From the NCBI RefSeq assembly GCF_000499785.1, contig NZ_HG726019.1:444645-508644 (forward strand): a DNA stretch of 64,000 nt, given 5' to 3'. Below the pieces are notes generated by a model. That model saw only the letters and a program-made list of their open reading frames with translations, made no database searches and was not told where the DNA came from. This DNA comes from Bacteroides neonati. GTDB lineage: Bacteria; Bacteroidota; Bacteroidia; Bacteroidales; Bacteroidaceae. Below, in pieces: positions 43,509 to 55,567 of this stretch (within the stretch, counting starts at the first letter, position 1; each line of letters begins with the position of its first letter). The position numbers and the translations under genes were made by a program.

Positions 43509-43919
43509 ATGCCTACAATTCAGCAATTAGTAAGAAAAGGGCGCGAGGTACTGGTGGAGAAGAGCAAGTCTCCCGCCTTGGATTCATGTCCTCAAAGACG
43601 TGGCGTTTGTGTGAGAGTGTATACAACCACTCCTAAGAAACCTAACTCAGCAATGCGTAAAGTAGCTCGTGTGCGTTTGACTAACCAAAAGGAAGTAAAC
43701 TCTTACATCCCGGGAGAAGGTCATAACTTGCAGGAGCACTCAATCGTACTTGTACGTGGTGGTCGTGTGAAAGACCTTCCAGGTGTTCGCTACCATATCG
43801 TTCGTGGTACTCTTGATACTGCAGGCGTAGCAGGTCGTACTCAAAGACGTTCTAAGTACGGAGCTAAGCGTCCTAAGCCAGGTCAAGCAGCTGCACCGGT
43901 AAAAGGAAAGAAAAAGTAA
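43509..43919 (+). CDS. rpsL: 30S ribosomal protein S12
   Basis: The 136-aa protein has intact decoding-site motifs [14 protein letters not shown] and [13 protein letters not shown] with the lysines at streptomycin-linked positions unchanged. The C-terminus is extended by a basic Ala/Pro tail ([11 protein letters not shown]). Confidence 0.97.
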   Translation: MPTIQQLVRKGREVLVEKSKSPALDSCPQRRGVCVRVYTTTPKKPNSAMRKVARVRLTNQKEVNSYIPGEGHNLQEHSIVLVRGGRVKDLPGVRYHIVRGTLDTAGVAGRTQRRSKYGAKRPKPGQAAAPVKGKKK

Positions 43920-44060
43920 GAACTGGCGATAAGCCGAATTTTAAGTAACTAATTCGTTTTAGTTTGTTGGAAAAGCTTAAAGGTTGAGTAAACACTCCGG
44001 AGGGAGAGTTGAAGTAGACAAAATGCAACCCAGAAACAAAAAACATTATTTTTCAAACAA

Positions 44061-44537
44061 ATGAGAAAAGCAAAACCCAAAAAACGCGTTATCCTTCCGG
44101 ATCCCGTATTTAATGATCAAAAGGTTTCTAAATTTGTAAACCACTTGATGTACGATGGTAAAAAGAATACTTCTTATGAGATCTTTTATGCCGCTTTGGA
44201 GACAGTAAAGGCTAAACTTCCTAACGAAGAGAAGTCATCATTGGAAATCTGGAAAAAAGCTTTGGATAACATTACTCCGCAAGTAGAAGTTAAGTCTCGC
44301 CGTGTAGGTGGAGCTACTTTTCAGGTTCCTACTGAAATCCGTCCGGATCGCAAAGAGTCTGTATCAATGAAGAACTTGATTTTATATGCTCGCAAGAGAG
44401 GTGGAAAGTCAATGGCTGATAAACTTGCTGCAGAGATCCTTGATGCTTATAACGAACAAGGCGGTTCTTTCAAACGTAAAGAAGATATGCATAGAATGGC
44501 AGAAGCTAACCGTGCATTTGCTCATTTTAGATTCTAA
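44061..44537 (+). CDS. rpsG: 30S ribosomal protein S7
   Basis: The 158-aa protein matches S7 ([46 protein letters not shown]). It nucleates assembly of the 30S head. A 141-base gap without features separates it from rpsL. Confidence 0.97.
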   Translation: MRKAKPKKRVILPDPVFNDQKVSKFVNHLMYDGKKNTSYEIFYAALETVKAKLPNEEKSSLEIWKKALDNITPQVEVKSRRVGGATFQVPTEIRPDRKESVSMKNLILYARKRGGKSMADKLAAEILDAYNEQGGSFKRKEDMHRMAEANRAFAHFRF

Positions 44538-44587
44538 TACAGTTAAGACTAACCTATTAGATTAAAAACTTAAAGTAAAAGAATAAA

Positions 44588-46705
44588 ATGGCTAAACAAG
44601 ATTTACATTTGACCCGCAATATCGGTATCATGGCCCACATTGATGCTGGAAAAACAACTACTTCTGAACGTATTTTGTTCTATACCGGATTGACTCACAA
44701 GATTGGTGAGGTACATGATGGTGCTGCAACAATGGACTGGATGGCGCAGGAGCAGGAACGTGGTATTACGATCACTTCTGCTGCTACAACTACCAGATGG
44801 AAGTATGCTGATGAAACTTACAAGATTAACTTGATTGATACTCCGGGACACGTTGACTTCACTGCTGAAGTAGAGCGTTCTTTGCGTGTTCTTGACGGTG
44901 CTGTTGCTGCTTATTGTGCAGTAGGTGGCGTTGAGCCTCAGTCTGAGACTGTGTGGCGTCAAGCTGATAAATACAACGTACCACGTATTGCATACGTAAA
45001 CAAAATGGACCGCTCTGGTGCTAACTTCTTCGATGTTGTAAGCCAAATGAAGACTGTTTTGGGTGCAAATCCTTGTCCTGTAGTTATTCCTATTGGAGCT
45101 GAAGAAACATTCAAAGGTGTAGTTGACCTGATTCAGATGAAGGCCATTTTGTGGCATGATGAAACAATGGGTGCTGCGTATGATGTGGAAGAAATTCCTG
45201 CTAACTTGATGGATGAAGCACAGGAGTGGAGAGATAATCTGCTTGAAAAAGTAGCTGATTTTGACGACTCGTTGATGGAGAAATTCTTCGAAGATCCTTC
45301 TACTATCACTGAAGAGGAAATCATGAGAGCTCTTCGCGCTGCTACAGTTCAAATGGCTATCGTACCCATGTTGTGTGGTTCTTCGTTTAAGAACAAGGGT
45401 GTACAAACTTTGCTAGACTATGTTTGTGCATTGTTGCCTTCGCCTTTGGATACAGAAAACGTTATCGGTACAAACCCTGATACCGGAGCTGAAGAAGATC
45501 GTAAACCTAGCGAAGAGGAAAAGACTTCTGCATTGGCGTTTAAGATCGCTACTGACCCTTATGTGGGTCGTTTGACTTTCTTCCGTGTTTACTCAGGTAA
45601 GATCGAAGCAGGTTCTTATATTTATAACTCTCGTTCTGGAAAGAAAGAGCGTGTATCTCGCTTGTTCCAGATGCATTCAAATAAGCAGAACCCTGTTGAG
45701 GTAATTGGTGCTGGTGATATCGGTGCTGGTGTCGGTTTTAAAGATATTCATACAGGTGATACTCTTTGTGATGAGAGTGCACCAATCATTCTTGAGTCAA
45801 TTGACTTCCCTGAAACCGTTATCGGTATCGCAGTTGAGCCGAAGACTCAAAAGGATATGGATAAGCTCTCTATCGGTTTGGCTAAGCTTGCCGAAGAGGA
45901 TCCTACGTTTACAGTGAAATCTGACGAACAAACTGGTCAAACAGTTATTTCGGGTATGGGTGAGCTTCATCTTGATATCATTATTGACCGTCTGAAACGT
46001 GAGTTTAAAGTAGAATGTAACCAAGGTAAGCCTCAGGTTAACTACAAAGAAGCTATTACTAAGACTGTTAATCTTCGCGAGGTTTATAAGAAACAATCGG
46101 GTGGACGTGGTAAGTTTGCTGATATTATCGTAAACGTTGGTCCTGTTGATGAATCTTTCAAAGAAGGTGGCTTGCAATTTATTGATGAAGTGAAGGGTGG
46201 TAATATTCCTAAGGAATTTATCCCTGCAGTTCAAAAAGGTTTCACTGCAGCTATCAAGAATGGTGTTTTGGCAGGTTATCCCCTCGATTCGCTGAAAGTA
46301 ACGCTGGTTGATGGTTCATTCCACCCGGTTGACTCTGATCAGCTTTCGTTTGAGATTTGTGCTCAAATGGCTTATAAGAGTGCTTGTGCTAAGGCAGGTC
46401 CTGTATTGATGGAGCCCGTAATGAAACTGGAGGTTGTTACTCCGGAGGAAAACATGGGTGACGTGATTGGTGACTTGAACAAGCGTCGCGGACAAGTTGA
46501 AGGTATGGAGTCAAGCCGTTCGGGTGCTCGTATTGTTAAGGCAATGGTTCCGTTGGCTGAAATGTTTGGTTATGTAACATCGTTGCGTACCATCTCTTCA
46601 GGACGTGCAACATCATCTATGACTTACTCTCACCACGCTCAGGTTTCTTCATCAATTGCGAAAGCAGTTTTGGATGAAGTAAAGGGACGTGCTGATTTAC
46701 TTTAA
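44588..46705 (+). CDS. fusA: Elongation factor G
   Basis: The 705-aa translocase has G1 [10 protein letters not shown]3 DTPGHVDF and G4 NKMD, followed by domains II-V ([18 protein letters not shown]). It is the ordinary fusA of the str cluster, but no tuf follows it. Confidence 0.97.
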   Translation: MAKQDLHLTRNIGIMAHIDAGKTTTSERILFYTGLTHKIGEVHDGAATMDWMAQEQERGITITSAATTTRWKYADETYKINLIDTPGHVDFTAEVERSLRVLDGAVAAYCAVGGVEPQSETVWRQADKYNVPRIAYVNKMDRSGANFFDVVSQMKTVLGANPCPVVIPIGAEETFKGVVDLIQMKAILWHDETMGAAYDVEEIPANLMDEAQEWRDNLLEKVADFDDSLMEKFFEDPSTITEEEIMRALRAATVQMAIVPMLCGSSFKNKGVQTLLDYVCALLPSPLDTENVIGTNPDTGAEEDRKPSEEEKTSALAFKIATDPYVGRLTFFRVYSGKIEAGSYIYNSRSGKKERVSRLFQMHSNKQNPVEVIGAGDIGAGVGFKDIHTGDTLCDESAPIILESIDFPETVIGIAVEPKTQKDMDKLSIGLAKLAEEDPTFTVKSDEQTGQTVISGMGELHLDIIIDRLKREFKVECNQGKPQVNYKEAITKTVNLREVYKKQSGGRGKFADIIVNVGPVDESFKEGGLQFIDEVKGGNIPKEFIPAVQKGFTAAIKNGVLAGYPLDSLKVTLVDGSFHPVDSDQLSFEICAQMAYKSACAKAGPVLMEPVMKLEVVTPEENMGDVIGDLNKRRGQVEGMESSRSGARIVKAMVPLAEMFGYVTSLRTISSGRATSSMTYSHHAQVSSSIAKAVLDEVKGRADLL

Positions 46706-46717
46706 AGATTGAAAGCA

Positions 46718-46752
46718 GCAGGCTAGCGAATGACTCTTAGCCTGCCGCTTTA
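46718..46752 (+). terminator. Weak hairpin between fusA and rpsJ
   Basis: GCAGGCTA (46718-46725) pairs with TAGCCTGC (46738-46745); the tail has only three consecutive T. It may lower read-through into the S10 cluster. Confidence 0.45.
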
Positions 46753-46789
46753 TCTTATATATTATCTATTTATTAATTAACAAAAGACA

Positions 46790-47095
46790 ATGAGTCAGAA
46801 AATCAGAATTAAACTGAAATCTTATGACCACAACTTGGTTGATAAATCAGCTGAGAAGATTGTAAGAACCGTAAAAGCTACGGGTGCTATCGTTAGCGGA
46901 CCGATTCCTCTTCCTACGCATAAGCGTATTTTCACTGTGAATCGTTCAACTTTCGTAAACAAGAAATCGCGTGAGCAGTTCGAACTGTCTTCTTATAAGA
47001 GACTGATCGACATCTATAGCTCGACTGCAAAGACAGTAGATGCTTTGATGAAGCTTGAATTGCCAAGTGGTGTAGAAGTAGAAATTAAAGTTTAG
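46790..47095 (+). CDS. rpsJ: 30S ribosomal protein S10
   Basis: The 101-aa protein ([41 protein letters not shown]) is S10, also NusE, a partner of NusG. It is the first gene of the S10 cluster. Confidence 0.97.
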   Translation: MSQKIRIKLKSYDHNLVDKSAEKIVRTVKATGAIVSGPIPLPTHKRIFTVNRSTFVNKKSREQFELSSYKRLIDIYSSTAKTVDALMKLELPSGVEVEIKV

Positions 47096-47116
47096 TATTA
47101 TTAAAAAATTAGTGAA

Positions 47117-47734
47117 ATGCCAGGATTATTAGGAAAAAAAATCGGAATGACATCCGTTTTCAGTGCCGAGGGTAAAAATGTACCATGCACTGTTATCGAA
47201 GCAGGTCCTTGTGTTGTTACTCAGGTAAAAACTGTAGAGAAAGATGGCTATACAGCTGTTCAGTTGGGTTTCCAAGATAAAAAGGAAAAACACACAACTA
47301 AACCGTTGCTTGGTCACTTCAAAAGAGCTGGAGTAGCACCCAAGAGACACTTGGCCGAGTTCAAAGAATTTGAAAGTGAATTGAATCTGGGAGATACCAT
47401 TACTGTTGAAATGTTTGATGGCGTAGAATTCGTTGACGTTGTCGGAACTTCTAAAGGTAAAGGTTTCCAAGGTGTAGTTAAAAGACATGGCTTTGGTGGT
47501 GTGGGTCAAGCAACTCACGGTCAACATAACCGTCTTCGTAAACCAGGTTCTATCGGTGCTTGTTCTTACCCCGCAAAGGTATTCAAGGGCATGCGCATGG
47601 GCGGACAAATGGGTGGCGACAGAGTTACTGTTCAAAACTTGCAGATATTAAAAGTAATTGCGGAGCATAACCTTCTTTTGATTAAGGGTTCTGTACCGGG
47701 TTGCAAAGGTTCAATCGTAATAATTGAGAAATAA
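47117..47734 (+). CDS. rplC: 50S ribosomal protein L3
   Basis: The 205-aa protein carries the L3 motifs [13 protein letters not shown] and [16 protein letters not shown]. The stop overlaps the rplD start by one base (TAATG), so the genes are translationally coupled. Confidence 0.97.
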   Translation: MPGLLGKKIGMTSVFSAEGKNVPCTVIEAGPCVVTQVKTVEKDGYTAVQLGFQDKKEKHTTKPLLGHFKRAGVAPKRHLAEFKEFESELNLGDTITVEMFDGVEFVDVVGTSKGKGFQGVVKRHGFGGVGQATHGQHNRLRKPGSIGACSYPAKVFKGMRMGGQMGGDRVTVQNLQILKVIAEHNLLLIKGSVPGCKGSIVIIEK

Positions 47735-48360
47735 TGGAAGTTAACGTATATAACATTAAAGGTGAGGACACTGGGAGAAAGATTGCGTTAAACGAATCTA
47801 TCTTTGGAATTGAACCCAACGACCACGCAATTTACTTGGACGTAAAACAGTTCATGGCTAACCAGCGTCAAGGAACACATAAGTCAAAAGAGAGAAGTGA
47901 AATTAGCGGCTCAACTCGTAAGATTGGTCGTCAAAAAGGCGGCGGCGGTGCTCGTAGAGGTGATATGAATTCACCGGTACTTGTAGGTGGTGCACGCGTA
48001 TTTGGTCCTAAGCCAAGAGATTACTTCTTTAAGTTGAATAAAAAAGTAAAGGCATTGGCTCGTAAGTCAGCTTTGTCTTATAAGGCTCAAAGCAGTGCTA
48101 TTATCGTAGTGGAAGACTTCAACTTAGAAGCTCCAAAGACGAAAGAGTTTATTGCAATGACAAAAAATCTTAAAGTTTCTGATAAAAAGCTGCTTATGAT
48201 TTTACCAGAAGCAAATAAAAACGTATATTTGTCGGCTCGTAATGTTGAGCGTGCTACTGTACAGACGGTCTCTGGATTGAATACTTATAGAGTATTGAAT
48301 GCTGGAGTTCTTGTGTTTACTGAGAGCGCTCTTTCGGCTATTGACAATATCTTAATTTAA
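47734..48360 (+). CDS. rplD: 50S ribosomal protein L4
   Basis: The 208-aa protein has the long tunnel loop ([25 protein letters not shown]) split between globular halves as usual for L4. It starts within the rplC stop. Confidence 0.97.
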   Translation: MEVNVYNIKGEDTGRKIALNESIFGIEPNDHAIYLDVKQFMANQRQGTHKSKERSEISGSTRKIGRQKGGGGARRGDMNSPVLVGGARVFGPKPRDYFFKLNKKVKALARKSALSYKAQSSAIIVVEDFNLEAPKTKEFIAMTKNLKVSDKKLLMILPEANKNVYLSARNVERATVQTVSGLNTYRVLNAGVLVFTESALSAIDNILI

Positions 48361-48377
48361 AGAAGGAGGCTTAAGTA

Positions 48378-48668
48378 ATGGGAATTATTATTAAACCGTT
48401 GGTGACAGAGAAGATGACTGCGATAACAGATAAGCTGAATCGCTTTGGCTTTATCGTACGCCCTGAAGCTAATAAGTTGGAAATTAAGAGTGAAGTTGAA
48501 GCCCTCTACAATGTTACGGTCGTTGATGTGAATACAATGAAGTATGCCGGCAAAAACAAAAGCCGCTATACGAAAGCAGGTATCATCAATGGTAGAACCA
48601 ACGCTTTTAAGAAAGCTGTGGTGACGTTGAAAGAAGGAGATACTATTGATTTTTATAGCAATATTTAA
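48378..48668 (+). CDS. rplW: 50S ribosomal protein L23
   Basis: The 96-aa protein ([24 protein letters not shown]) is L23, the tunnel-exit docking site for trigger factor and SRP. A strong SD-like AAGGAGG lies just before it, uncommon in this phylum. Confidence 0.96.
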   Translation: MGIIIKPLVTEKMTAITDKLNRFGFIVRPEANKLEIKSEVEALYNVTVVDVNTMKYAGKNKSRYTKAGIINGRTNAFKKAVVTLKEGDTIDFYSNI

Positions 48669-48673
48669 AAAAA

Positions 48674-49498
48674 ATGGCAGTACGTAAATTTAAGCCCACA
48701 ACACCGGGGCAAAGACATAAAATTATTGGTACTTTTGAGGAAATTACTGCATCGGTACCAGAAAAGTCTCTTGTATATGGTAAGAAATCATCAGGCGGTC
48801 GCAATAGCGAAGGTAAGATGACGATGCGCTACATTGGTGGCGGCCAGAGAAAGGTGATTAGAATTGTTGATTTCAAGAGAAATAAAGACGGTGTTCCAGC
48901 AGTAGTGAAAACAATTGAATATGATCCGAATCGTTCGGCTCGTATCGCTTTGTTGTTTTATGCAGACGGAGAAAAAAGATATATTATTGCTCCCAATGGA
49001 TTGCAAGTTGGTGTGACTTTGATGTCAGGTGAAAATGCAGCACCAGAGATTGGTAATGCACTTCCTCTTCAGAATATTCCTGTTGGTACTGTAATTCATA
49101 ATATTGAATTACGTCCGGGACAAGGCGCAGCTTTGGTACGTTCAGCAGGTAATTTCGCTCAGTTGACTTCAAGAGAAGGTAGATACTGTGTTATCAAATT
49201 GCCTTCAGGTGAAGTGAGACAGATACTTAGCACATGTAAAGCTACTATCGGTAGTGTAGGTAATTCGGATCACGCATTGGAATGCTCAGGTAAAGCTGGT
49301 CGTTCTCGTTGGCAGGGTCGTCGTCCTCGTGTTCGTGGTGTTGTTATGAACCCTGTCGATCACCCGATGGGTGGTGGTGAAGGACGTGCTTCCGGAGGTC
49401 ATCCTAGATCTCGTAAGGGATTGTACGCTAAGGGACTTAAGACAAGAGCTCCTAAGAAGCAATCGTCTAAGTACATTATTGAGAGAAGAAAAAAGTAA
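48674..49498 (+). CDS. rplB: 50S ribosomal protein L2
   Basis: The 274-aa protein has the L2 core and its C-terminal signature [28 protein letters not shown] in overlapping stretches, including the conserved His of the peptidyl-transferase support. Confidence 0.97.
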   Translation: MAVRKFKPTTPGQRHKIIGTFEEITASVPEKSLVYGKKSSGGRNSEGKMTMRYIGGGQRKVIRIVDFKRNKDGVPAVVKTIEYDPNRSARIALLFYADGEKRYIIAPNGLQVGVTLMSGENAAPEIGNALPLQNIPVGTVIHNIELRPGQGAALVRSAGNFAQLTSREGRYCVIKLPSGEVRQILSTCKATIGSVGNSDHALECSGKAGRSRWQGRRPRVRGVVMNPVDHPMGGGEGRASGGHPRSRKGLYAKGLKTRAPKKQSSKYIIERRKK

Positions 49499-49518
49499 TC
49501 TGATTAATTGAGTAAACT

Positions 49519-49788
49519 ATGAGTCGTTCATTAAAAAAAGGTCCATATATTAACGTAAAGCTTGAGAAGAAAGTTCTTGCCATGAATGAAGTTGGTAAGA
49601 AAGTTGTTGTTAAGACTTGGGCCAGAGCTTCAATGATTTCGCCTGATTTTGTAGGCCATACAGTTGCAGTTCACAATGGAAATAAATTTATTCCTGTTTA
49701 TGTTACCGAAAATATGGTAGGTCACAAGTTGGGTGAGTTCTCACCTACTCGTACTTTCAGAGGACACGGTGGTAATAAGAAAAGATAA
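49519..49788 (+). CDS. rpsS: 30S ribosomal protein S19
   Basis: The 89-aa protein ([35 protein letters not shown]) is S19, which with S13 contacts the A-site tRNA and 23S rRNA. Confidence 0.97.
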   Translation: MSRSLKKGPYINVKLEKKVLAMNEVGKKVVVKTWARASMISPDFVGHTVAVHNGNKFIPVYVTENMVGHKLGEFSPTRTFRGHGGNKKR

Positions 49789-49823
49789 CAGGATTTATCT
49801 GAAATAATAAAGTAATAAATATA

Positions 49824-50234
49824 ATGGGAGCAAGAAAAAAAATATCGGCTGATCAAAGAAAGGAAGCCCTTAAAACCATGTATTTTGCTAAATTGCAAAA
49901 TGTTCCTACTTCCCCTCGTAAAATGCGTCTTGTGGCAGACATGATTCGCGGGATGGAAGTGAACAGAGCACTTGGCGTTTTGAAGTTTTCTTCAAAAGAG
50001 GCTGCTGCAAGAGTGGAAAAGTTATTGCGCTCTGCAATTGCTAACTGGGAACAGAAGAACGAGCGGAAGGCCGAAAGCGGTGAATTGTTTGTAACTAAGA
50101 TTTTTGTTGATGGTGGTGCTTCACTCAAGAGAATGAGACCGGCTCCACAGGGAAGAGGTTACAGAATTCGCAAACGTTCAAATCACGTGACGCTGTTCGT
50201 TGATTCTAAGAGTAATAACGAAGAACAAAATTAA
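49824..50234 (+). CDS. rplV: 50S ribosomal protein L22
   Basis: The 136-aa protein has the L22 core ([20 protein letters not shown]) and the tunnel hairpin region ([22 protein letters not shown]), the site where macrolide-resistance changes occur; it looks intact. The N-terminus ([20 protein letters not shown]) is longer than in E. coli. Confidence 0.95.
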   Translation: MGARKKISADQRKEALKTMYFAKLQNVPTSPRKMRLVADMIRGMEVNRALGVLKFSSKEAAARVEKLLRSAIANWEQKNERKAESGELFVTKIFVDGGASLKRMRPAPQGRGYRIRKRSNHVTLFVDSKSNNEEQN

Positions 50235-50239
50235 GGTAG

Positions 50240-50977
50240 ATGGGACAAAAAGTTAATCCAATAAGCAACCGTTTAGGAATTATCAGAGGATGGGATTCTA
50301 ACTGGTATGGTGGAAATGATTACGGTGACTCTTTGCTGGAAGATAGCAAGATCCGTAAATATCTTAATGCAAGACTTGCAAAGGCAAGTGTATCAAGAAT
50401 AGTAATTGAACGTACATTGAAACTCGTTACTATTACTGTTTGTACTGCACGTCCGGGTATCATTATCGGTAAAGGTGGCCAAGAAGTTGATAAGTTAAAA
50501 GAAGAGTTGAAAAAGGTCACTGACAAAGATATTCAAATCAATATCTTTGAAGTGAAGAGACCGGAACTGGATGCAGTTATTGTTGCAAACAACATCGCTC
50601 GCCAGGTAGAAGGGAAAATTGCCTATCGCCGCGCCATTAAAATGGCTATCGCAAATACTATGCGTATGGGTGCTGAAGGTATCAAAATTCAGATTTCAGG
50701 ACGTTTGAATGGAGCAGAAATGGCTCGTTCTGAAATGTATAAGGAAGGAAGAACTCCGTTACATACTTTTAGAGCAGATATCGACTATTGTCATGCAGAA
50801 GCATTGACGAAGGTAGGTCTTCTCGGTATTAAAGTTTGGATTTGTAGAGGTGAAGTGTTTGGTAAGAGAGAATTGGCTCCGAACTTTACTCAAAGCAAAG
50901 ACAGCGGTCGTGGAAACAACAATGGTGGAAACAACGGCGGCGGAAAGAACTTCAAAAGAAAGAAAAATAATCGCTAA
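50240..50977 (+). CDS. rpsC: 30S ribosomal protein S3
   Basis: The 245-aa protein has the KH domain ([20 protein letters not shown]) and the S3 C-terminal domain. A Gly/Asn-rich low-complexity tail ([19 protein letters not shown]) extends beyond the usual end. Confidence 0.96.
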   Translation: MGQKVNPISNRLGIIRGWDSNWYGGNDYGDSLLEDSKIRKYLNARLAKASVSRIVIERTLKLVTITVCTARPGIIIGKGGQEVDKLKEELKKVTDKDIQINIFEVKRPELDAVIVANNIARQVEGKIAYRRAIKMAIANTMRMGAEGIKIQISGRLNGAEMARSEMYKEGRTPLHTFRADIDYCHAEALTKVGLLGIKVWICRGEVFGKRELAPNFTQSKDSGRGNNNGGNNGGGKNFKRKKNNR

Positions 50978-51000
50978 ACGAATTTGAATTTTAGGAAACT

Positions 51001-51435
51001 ATGTTACAACCGAAAAAGACAAAATTCAGAAGACAACAAAAGGGCCGCATGAAAGGCAATGCCCAGAGAGGCAATCAGCTTGCTTTTGGTTCTTTTGGTA
51101 TTAAGGCTCTGCAATACAAGTGGATTACGGGTAGACAGATTGAAGCAGCACGTATTGCTGTTACAAGATATATGCAACGTCAAGGACAAATTTGGATCCG
51201 CATTTTCCCTGATAAACCTATCACAAAGAAGCCTGCTGAAGTACGTATGGGTAAGGGTAAAGGTAATCCGGAAGGATTTGTTGCCCCAATTACGCCAGGA
51301 AGAATTATCATTGAAGTAGAAGGAGTGTCTTACGAAATCGCTAAAGAGGCTTTGCGTTTAGCTGCGCAAAAACTGCCTATCACAACGAAATTTATCGTTA
51401 GACGTGACTACGATGTTCAAAATCAAAATGCGTGA
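51001..51435 (+). CDS. rplP: 50S ribosomal protein L16
   Basis: The 144-aa protein ([38 protein letters not shown]) is L16, near the A-site tRNA elbow. The next gene begins 5 bases after its stop. Confidence 0.97.
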   Translation: MLQPKKTKFRRQQKGRMKGNAQRGNQLAFGSFGIKALQYKWITGRQIEAARIAVTRYMQRQGQIWIRIFPDKPITKKPAEVRMGKGKGNPEGFVAPITPGRIIIEVEGVSYEIAKEALRLAAQKLPITTKFIVRRDYDVQNQNA

Positions 51436-51440
51436 TGTTT

Positions 51441-51638
51441 ATGAAAATTGCAGAAATAAAAGAGATGTCTACTAATGATTTAGTAGAGAGAGTAGAGGCA
51501 GAAGTGGTTAATTACAACCAAATGGTTATCAACCATTCTATTTCTCCTTTGGAAAATCCTGCGTTAATTAAACAATTACGTAGGACTATTGCGCGTATGA
51601 GAACAGAATTGCGCCAAAGAGAACTTAACAATAAATGA
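51441..51638 (+). CDS. rpmC: 50S ribosomal protein L29
   Basis: The 65-aa two-helix protein [21 protein letters not shown] is L29 at the tunnel exit. The ATG at 51441 gives the usual family length; GTG/ATG codons at 51432/51435 overlap the rplP stop. Confidence 0.93.
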   Translation: MKIAEIKEMSTNDLVERVEAEVVNYNQMVINHSISPLENPALIKQLRRTIARMRTELRQRELNNK

Positions 51639-51646
51639 TTAGCTTG

Positions 51647-51904
51647 ATGGAAGCAAGAAATTTAAGAAAAGAGAGAACAGGGGTTGTGCTGAGCAACAAA
51701 ATGGATAAGACCATTACCGTTGCTGCAAAGTTCAAGGAAAAACACCCTATATATGGTAAGTTCGTTAGTAAAACGAAGAAGTACCATGCTCATGATGAAA
51801 AGAATGAGTGCAATATCGGTGATACTGTACACATCATGGAAACTCGTCCTTTGAGCAAAACCAAAAGATGGAGATTAGTAGAAATAATCGAAAGAGCTAA
51901 GTAA
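51647..51904 (+). CDS. rpsQ: 30S ribosomal protein S17
   Basis: The 85-aa protein [22 protein letters not shown] is S17. The ATG at 51647 matches the family N-terminus; an earlier ATG at 51635 overlaps the rpmC stop and would add four residues. Confidence 0.93.
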   Translation: MEARNLRKERTGVVLSNKMDKTITVAAKFKEKHPIYGKFVSKTKKYHAHDEKNECNIGDTVHIMETRPLSKTKRWRLVEIIERAK

Positions 51905-51906
51905 TT

Positions 51907-52272
51907 ATGATACAAGCAGAATCCAGACTTACAGTATGTGACAACAGTGGAGCAAAAGAAGCTCTGTGCATCCGTGTATTGGGTGGTACAGGTCGTCGTT
52001 ATGCTTCAGTGGGGGATGTTATTGTCGTTTCTGTAAAGAGCGTCATCCCTTCTAGTGATATTAAAAAAGGTGCAGTGTCAAAAGCTTTGATCGTACGTAC
52101 TAAGAAAGAAATTCGTCGTCCAGACGGTTCTTATATACGTTTTGATGATAACGCTTGCGTTCTGTTGAACGGTGCAGGCGAGATTAGAGGTAGTCGTATT
52201 TTCGGTCCCGTAGCAAGAGAACTTCGTGCTACGAACATGAAAGTTGTGTCACTTGCGCCTGAGGTACTTTAA
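51907..52272 (+). CDS. rplN: 50S ribosomal protein L14
   Basis: The 121-aa protein ([27 protein letters not shown]) is L14, forming bridges B5/B8 between subunits and the RsfS binding site. Confidence 0.97.
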   Translation: MIQAESRLTVCDNSGAKEALCIRVLGGTGRRYASVGDVIVVSVKSVIPSSDIKKGAVSKALIVRTKKEIRRPDGSYIRFDDNACVLLNGAGEIRGSRIFGPVARELRATNMKVVSLAPEVL

Positions 52273-52292
52273 TTTTGTAATAGATTTAAGTA

Positions 52293-52610
52293 ATGAGCAA
52301 ATTACATATTAAAAAAGGCGATACAGTATACGTAAATGCTGGCGAAGACAAAGGTAAAACTGGTCGCGTATTAAAGGTTCTAGTTAAAGATGGTCGTGCA
52401 ATAGTTGAAGGTATCAATATGGTATCTAAAAGCACAAAACCTAATGCAAAGAACCCACAAGGTGGTATCGTGAAGCAAGAAGCTTCTATCCACTTGTCAA
52501 ACTTGAATCCGGTTGATCCAAAAACTGGTAAAGCGACGCGTGTTGGAAGAAAAGAAAGTTCTGAAGGAACTTTAGTGCGTTATTCTAAAAAATCAGGAGA
52601 GGAGATTTAA
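52293..52610 (+). CDS. rplX: 50S ribosomal protein L24
   Basis: The 105-aa protein carries a KOW motif ([25 protein letters not shown]) and is L24, an assembly initiator of the 50S. Confidence 0.96.
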   Translation: MSKLHIKKGDTVYVNAGEDKGKTGRVLKVLVKDGRAIVEGINMVSKSTKPNAKNPQGGIVKQEASIHLSNLNPVDPKTGKATRVGRKESSEGTLVRYSKKSGEEI

Positions 52611-52613
52611 GTA

Positions 52614-53171
52614 ATGAGTAATACTGCAAGCCTTAAGAAAGAATATGCAGAGCGCATCGCTCCTGCATTGATGTCACAGTTCCAGTATTCTTCAAAGATG
52701 CAAACACCCGTACTTAAGAAGATTGTTATCAATCAAGGTTTAGGTATGGCTGTAGCCGATAAGAAGATTATTGAAGTGGCAATTAACGAAATGACAGCTA
52801 TTACTGGTCAAAAAGCCGTAGCTACAATTTCCCGTAAAGATATAGCTAACTTTAAGTTGCGTAAAAAAATGCCTATCGGAGTAATGGTTACTCTACGTCG
52901 CGAAAGAATGTACGAATTCTTGGAAAAGCTAGTTCGTGTTGCTTTGCCTCGTATCCGTGACTTCAAAGGTATCGAAAGCAAATTTGATGGTAAAGGTAAC
53001 TATACCCTTGGTATTCAGGAACAAATTATTTTCCCTGAAATTAATATCGATAGTATTACAAGAATTCTCGGAATGAATATTACCTTTGTAACTTCTGCAG
53101 AGACAGATGAAGAAGGTTATGCTTTGTTGAAAGAGTTCGGTTTACCTTTTAAAAACGCTAAAAAAGACTGA
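52614..53171 (+). CDS. rplE: 50S ribosomal protein L5
   Basis: The 185-aa protein ([43 protein letters not shown]) is L5, which binds 5S rRNA and the P-site tRNA. Confidence 0.97.
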   Translation: MSNTASLKKEYAERIAPALMSQFQYSSKMQTPVLKKIVINQGLGMAVADKKIIEVAINEMTAITGQKAVATISRKDIANFKLRKKMPIGVMVTLRRERMYEFLEKLVRVALPRIRDFKGIESKFDGKGNYTLGIQEQIIFPEINIDSITRILGMNITFVTSAETDEEGYALLKEFGLPFKNAKKD

Positions 53172-53172
53172 T

Positions 53173-53442
53173 ATGGCAAAGGAATCAATGAAAGCACGCG
53201 AAGTTAAGCGTGCTAAATTAGTAGCCAAATATGCAGATAAGAGAGCTCAACTGAAGAAAGACGGTGATTATGAAGGATTACAGGCATTGCCTAAAAATTC
53301 ATCTCCAGTACGTCTTCACAATCGTTGTAAATTGACTGGTCGTCCGAAAGGATATATCCGTCAGTTTGGCGTGTCAAGAATTCAGTTCCGCGAAATGGCA
53401 TCTAACGGCTTGATCCCAGGTGTTAAAAAAGCAAGCTGGTAA
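53173..53442 (+). CDS. rpsN: 30S ribosomal protein S14 (zinc-free form)
   Basis: The 89-aa protein has the S14 C-terminal signature [25 protein letters not shown]. It is the long type without the two CxxC zinc motifs. It starts immediately after rplE. Confidence 0.96.
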   Translation: MAKESMKAREVKRAKLVAKYADKRAQLKKDGDYEGLQALPKNSSPVRLHNRCKLTGRPKGYIRQFGVSRIQFREMASNGLIPGVKKASW

Positions 53443-53493
53443 CTATTTATAAATATTGTCAGGGTAGGCCTGATTAATTTAATTATTTTTTAT

Positions 53494-53889
53494 ATGACTG
53501 ATCCAATAGCAGATTATTTGACTAGGTTAAGGAACGCAATTAGTGCTAAGCACAGAGTAGTAGAAGTTCCTGCCTCAAATTTGAAAAAAGAAATCACTAA
53601 GATTCTTTTTGAAAAAGGCTACATTCTTAATTATAAGTTTGTAGAAGATGGTCCTCAAGGCACTATTAAAGTTGCCTTGAAATATGATTCGGTTAACAAA
53701 GTTAACGCAATCAAAAAACTTGAAAGAATATCTTCACCCGGTATGCGTCAATATACTGGTTACAAAGATATGCCGCGTGTTATTAATGGTTTGGGTATTG
53801 CTATAATATCTACTTCCAAGGGTGTAATGACAAACAAAGAAGCTGCTGAACTGAAGATTGGTGGTGAAGTATTGTGTTATGTATATTAA
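53494..53889 (+). CDS. rpsH: 30S ribosomal protein S8
   Basis: The 131-aa protein (DPIADYLTRLRNAISAKHRVVEVP; ISTSKGVMTNKEAAELKIGGEVLCYVY) is S8, a central 16S binder and in E. coli the regulator of the spc operon. Confidence 0.97.
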   Translation: MTDPIADYLTRLRNAISAKHRVVEVPASNLKKEITKILFEKGYILNYKFVEDGPQGTIKVALKYDSVNKVNAIKKLERISSPGMRQYTGYKDMPRVINGLGIAIISTSKGVMTNKEAAELKIGGEVLCYVY

Positions 53890-53905
53890 TAGGAGGAAAT
53901 AAGCA

Positions 53906-54460
53906 ATGTCAAGAATAGGAAAATTACCCATTAGTATACCCGCAGGTGTTACTGTAACTTTCAAAGATAATGTAATTACAGTAAAGGGTGCCAAGGGAGA
54001 GTTGAATCAGTATGTTAATCCACTGATTAGCGTGGCGATTGAAGATGGACAATTGGTATTGAGCCGTCAGAGTGATGAGAAACAGGAACGTGCATTTCAC
54101 GGCCTGTATCGTTCTTTGATTCACAACATGGTTGTGGGCGTGTCAGAAGGATATAAGAAGGAACTGGAATTAGTCGGTGTTGGTTACCGTGCTTCTAATC
54201 AAGGAAATATCATTGAATTAGCATTGGGATATACACACAATATCTTTATTCAGTTACCTCCCGAAGTGAAAGTAGAAACAAAGTCTGAAAGAAATAAGAA
54301 TCCTCTTATTATTTTGGAATCTTGTGACAAGCAATTGATCGGTCAAGTTTGCTCTAAAATACGTTCTTTCCGTAAGCCGGAACCATATAAGGGTAAAGGT
54401 ATTAAGTTTGTTGGCGAGGTAATTCGCAGAAAGTCTGGTAAATCAGCCGGCGCTAAGTAA
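53906..54460 (+). CDS. rplF: 50S ribosomal protein L6
   Basis: The 184-aa protein ([44 protein letters not shown]) is L6. It is preceded by a strong AGGAGG ribosome-binding site. Confidence 0.97.
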   Translation: MSRIGKLPISIPAGVTVTFKDNVITVKGAKGELNQYVNPLISVAIEDGQLVLSRQSDEKQERAFHGLYRSLIHNMVVGVSEGYKKELELVGVGYRASNQGNIIELALGYTHNIFIQLPPEVKVETKSERNKNPLIILESCDKQLIGQVCSKIRSFRKPEPYKGKGIKFVGEVIRRKSGKSAGAK

Positions 54461-54482
54461 ATTATATAAAATTTATATCATT

Positions 54483-54827
54483 ATGACAACAAAAATAGAA
54501 AGACGAATTAAGATCAAATATAGAGTACGCAATAAACTGTCAGGAACTGCTGAACGTCCGCGTATGAGTGTATTTAGAAGTAATAAGCAAATATACGTCC
54601 AGATTATCGACGATCTTTCTGGTAAAACTTTGGCTGCTGCCTCTTCACTTAATCTGACTGAGAAGTTGGCTAAGAAAGAACAAGCTACTAAGGTAGGAGA
54701 AATGATCGCTAAGAAAGCTCAGGAAGCAGGTATAACAACTGTTGTATTTGACCGTAATGGTTACTTGTATCATGGGAGAGTAAAAGAAGTAGCTGATGCT
54801 GCTCGTAACGGTGGACTTAATTTTTAA
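54483..54827 (+). CDS. rplR: 50S ribosomal protein L18
   Basis: The 114-aa protein ([37 protein letters not shown]) is L18, a 5S rRNA-binding protein. Confidence 0.96.
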   Translation: MTTKIERRIKIKYRVRNKLSGTAERPRMSVFRSNKQIYVQIIDDLSGKTLAAASSLNLTEKLAKKEQATKVGEMIAKKAQEAGITTVVFDRNGYLYHGRVKEVADAARNGGLNF

Positions 54828-54832
54828 TCATT

Positions 54833-55351
54833 ATGGCAGGAATTAATAACAGAGTTAAGATTTCTAACGATATAGAACTGAAAGATAGATTAGTTGCTAT
54901 CAATCGTGTTACTAAGGTAACCAAAGGTGGTAGAACTTTTAGTTTCTCTGCAATCGTTGTTGTAGGTAACGAAGAGGGAATCATTGGTTGGGGACTTGGA
55001 AAAGCAGGTGAGGTAACCGCAGCTATTGCTAAAGGTGTTGAATCGGCTAAGAAAAATCTAACAAAGGTGCCTGTGTTAAAAGGTACAGTTCCTCACGAGC
55101 AAGTAGCAAGATTTGGTGGTGCTGAAGTATTCATCAAACCTGCATCTCATGGTACTGGTGTAGTAGCCGGTGGTGCTATGCGTGCTGTTTTGGAGAGTGT
55201 AGGTATTACTGATGTTTTGGCCAAATCGAAAGGTTCTTCGAATCCGCATAACTTAGTTAAAGCTACTATTTTGGCTTTAAGTGAAATGCGTGATGCAAGA
55301 ATGGTTGCTCAAAACAGAGGAATTAGTGTTGAAAAAGTATTTAGAGGATAA
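54833..55351 (+). CDS. rpsE: 30S ribosomal protein S5
   Basis: The 172-aa protein has the dsRNA-binding-like S5 N-terminal domain ([37 protein letters not shown]) and the C-terminal beta-alpha domain. The spectinomycin-loop residues look normal. Confidence 0.97.
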   Translation: MAGINNRVKISNDIELKDRLVAINRVTKVTKGGRTFSFSAIVVVGNEEGIIGWGLGKAGEVTAAIAKGVESAKKNLTKVPVLKGTVPHEQVARFGGAEVFIKPASHGTGVVAGGAMRAVLESVGITDVLAKSKGSSNPHNLVKATILALSEMRDARMVAQNRGISVEKVFRG

Positions 55352-55360
55352 GGAGGAGAT

Positions 55361-55537
55361 ATGTCAACTATAAAGATAAAACAAATTAAAAGTAGAATTG
55401 GTGCTCCGGCTGATCAAAAGAGAACTCTTGATGCACTAGGACTTCATAAACTGAACCGTGTGGTTGAGCACGAAAGTAATCCTTCAATTCTTGGGATGGT
55501 AGATAAGGTTAAACACTTGGTTACCATTGTTAAGTAA
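55361..55537 (+). CDS. rpmD: 50S ribosomal protein L30
   Basis: A 58-aa frame between rpsE and rplO reads MSTIKIKQIKSRIGAPADQK, then RTLDALGLHKLNRVVEHESN and ends in a KHLVTIVK strand, the L30 pattern. It is preceded by the strong SD AAGGAGGAG 5 bases before the ATG. Its location in the spc order confirms the call. Confidence 0.95.
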   Translation: MSTIKIKQIKSRIGAPADQKRTLDALGLHKLNRVVEHESNPSILGMVDKVKHLVTIVK

Positions 55538-55567
55538 TTATTTGTTGAATATAAAACGAATTACAAT

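Noticed and set aside
44603..45406. 267-aa minus-strand frame inside fusA
   Set aside because: It is the mirror of a complete, canonical EF-G gene and has a composition typical of antisense frames.
46706..46789. Missing second tuf gene as a deletion scar after fusA
   Set aside because: The gap has only a small hairpin and no tuf remnant; absence of tuf here is the ordinary state in this phylum.
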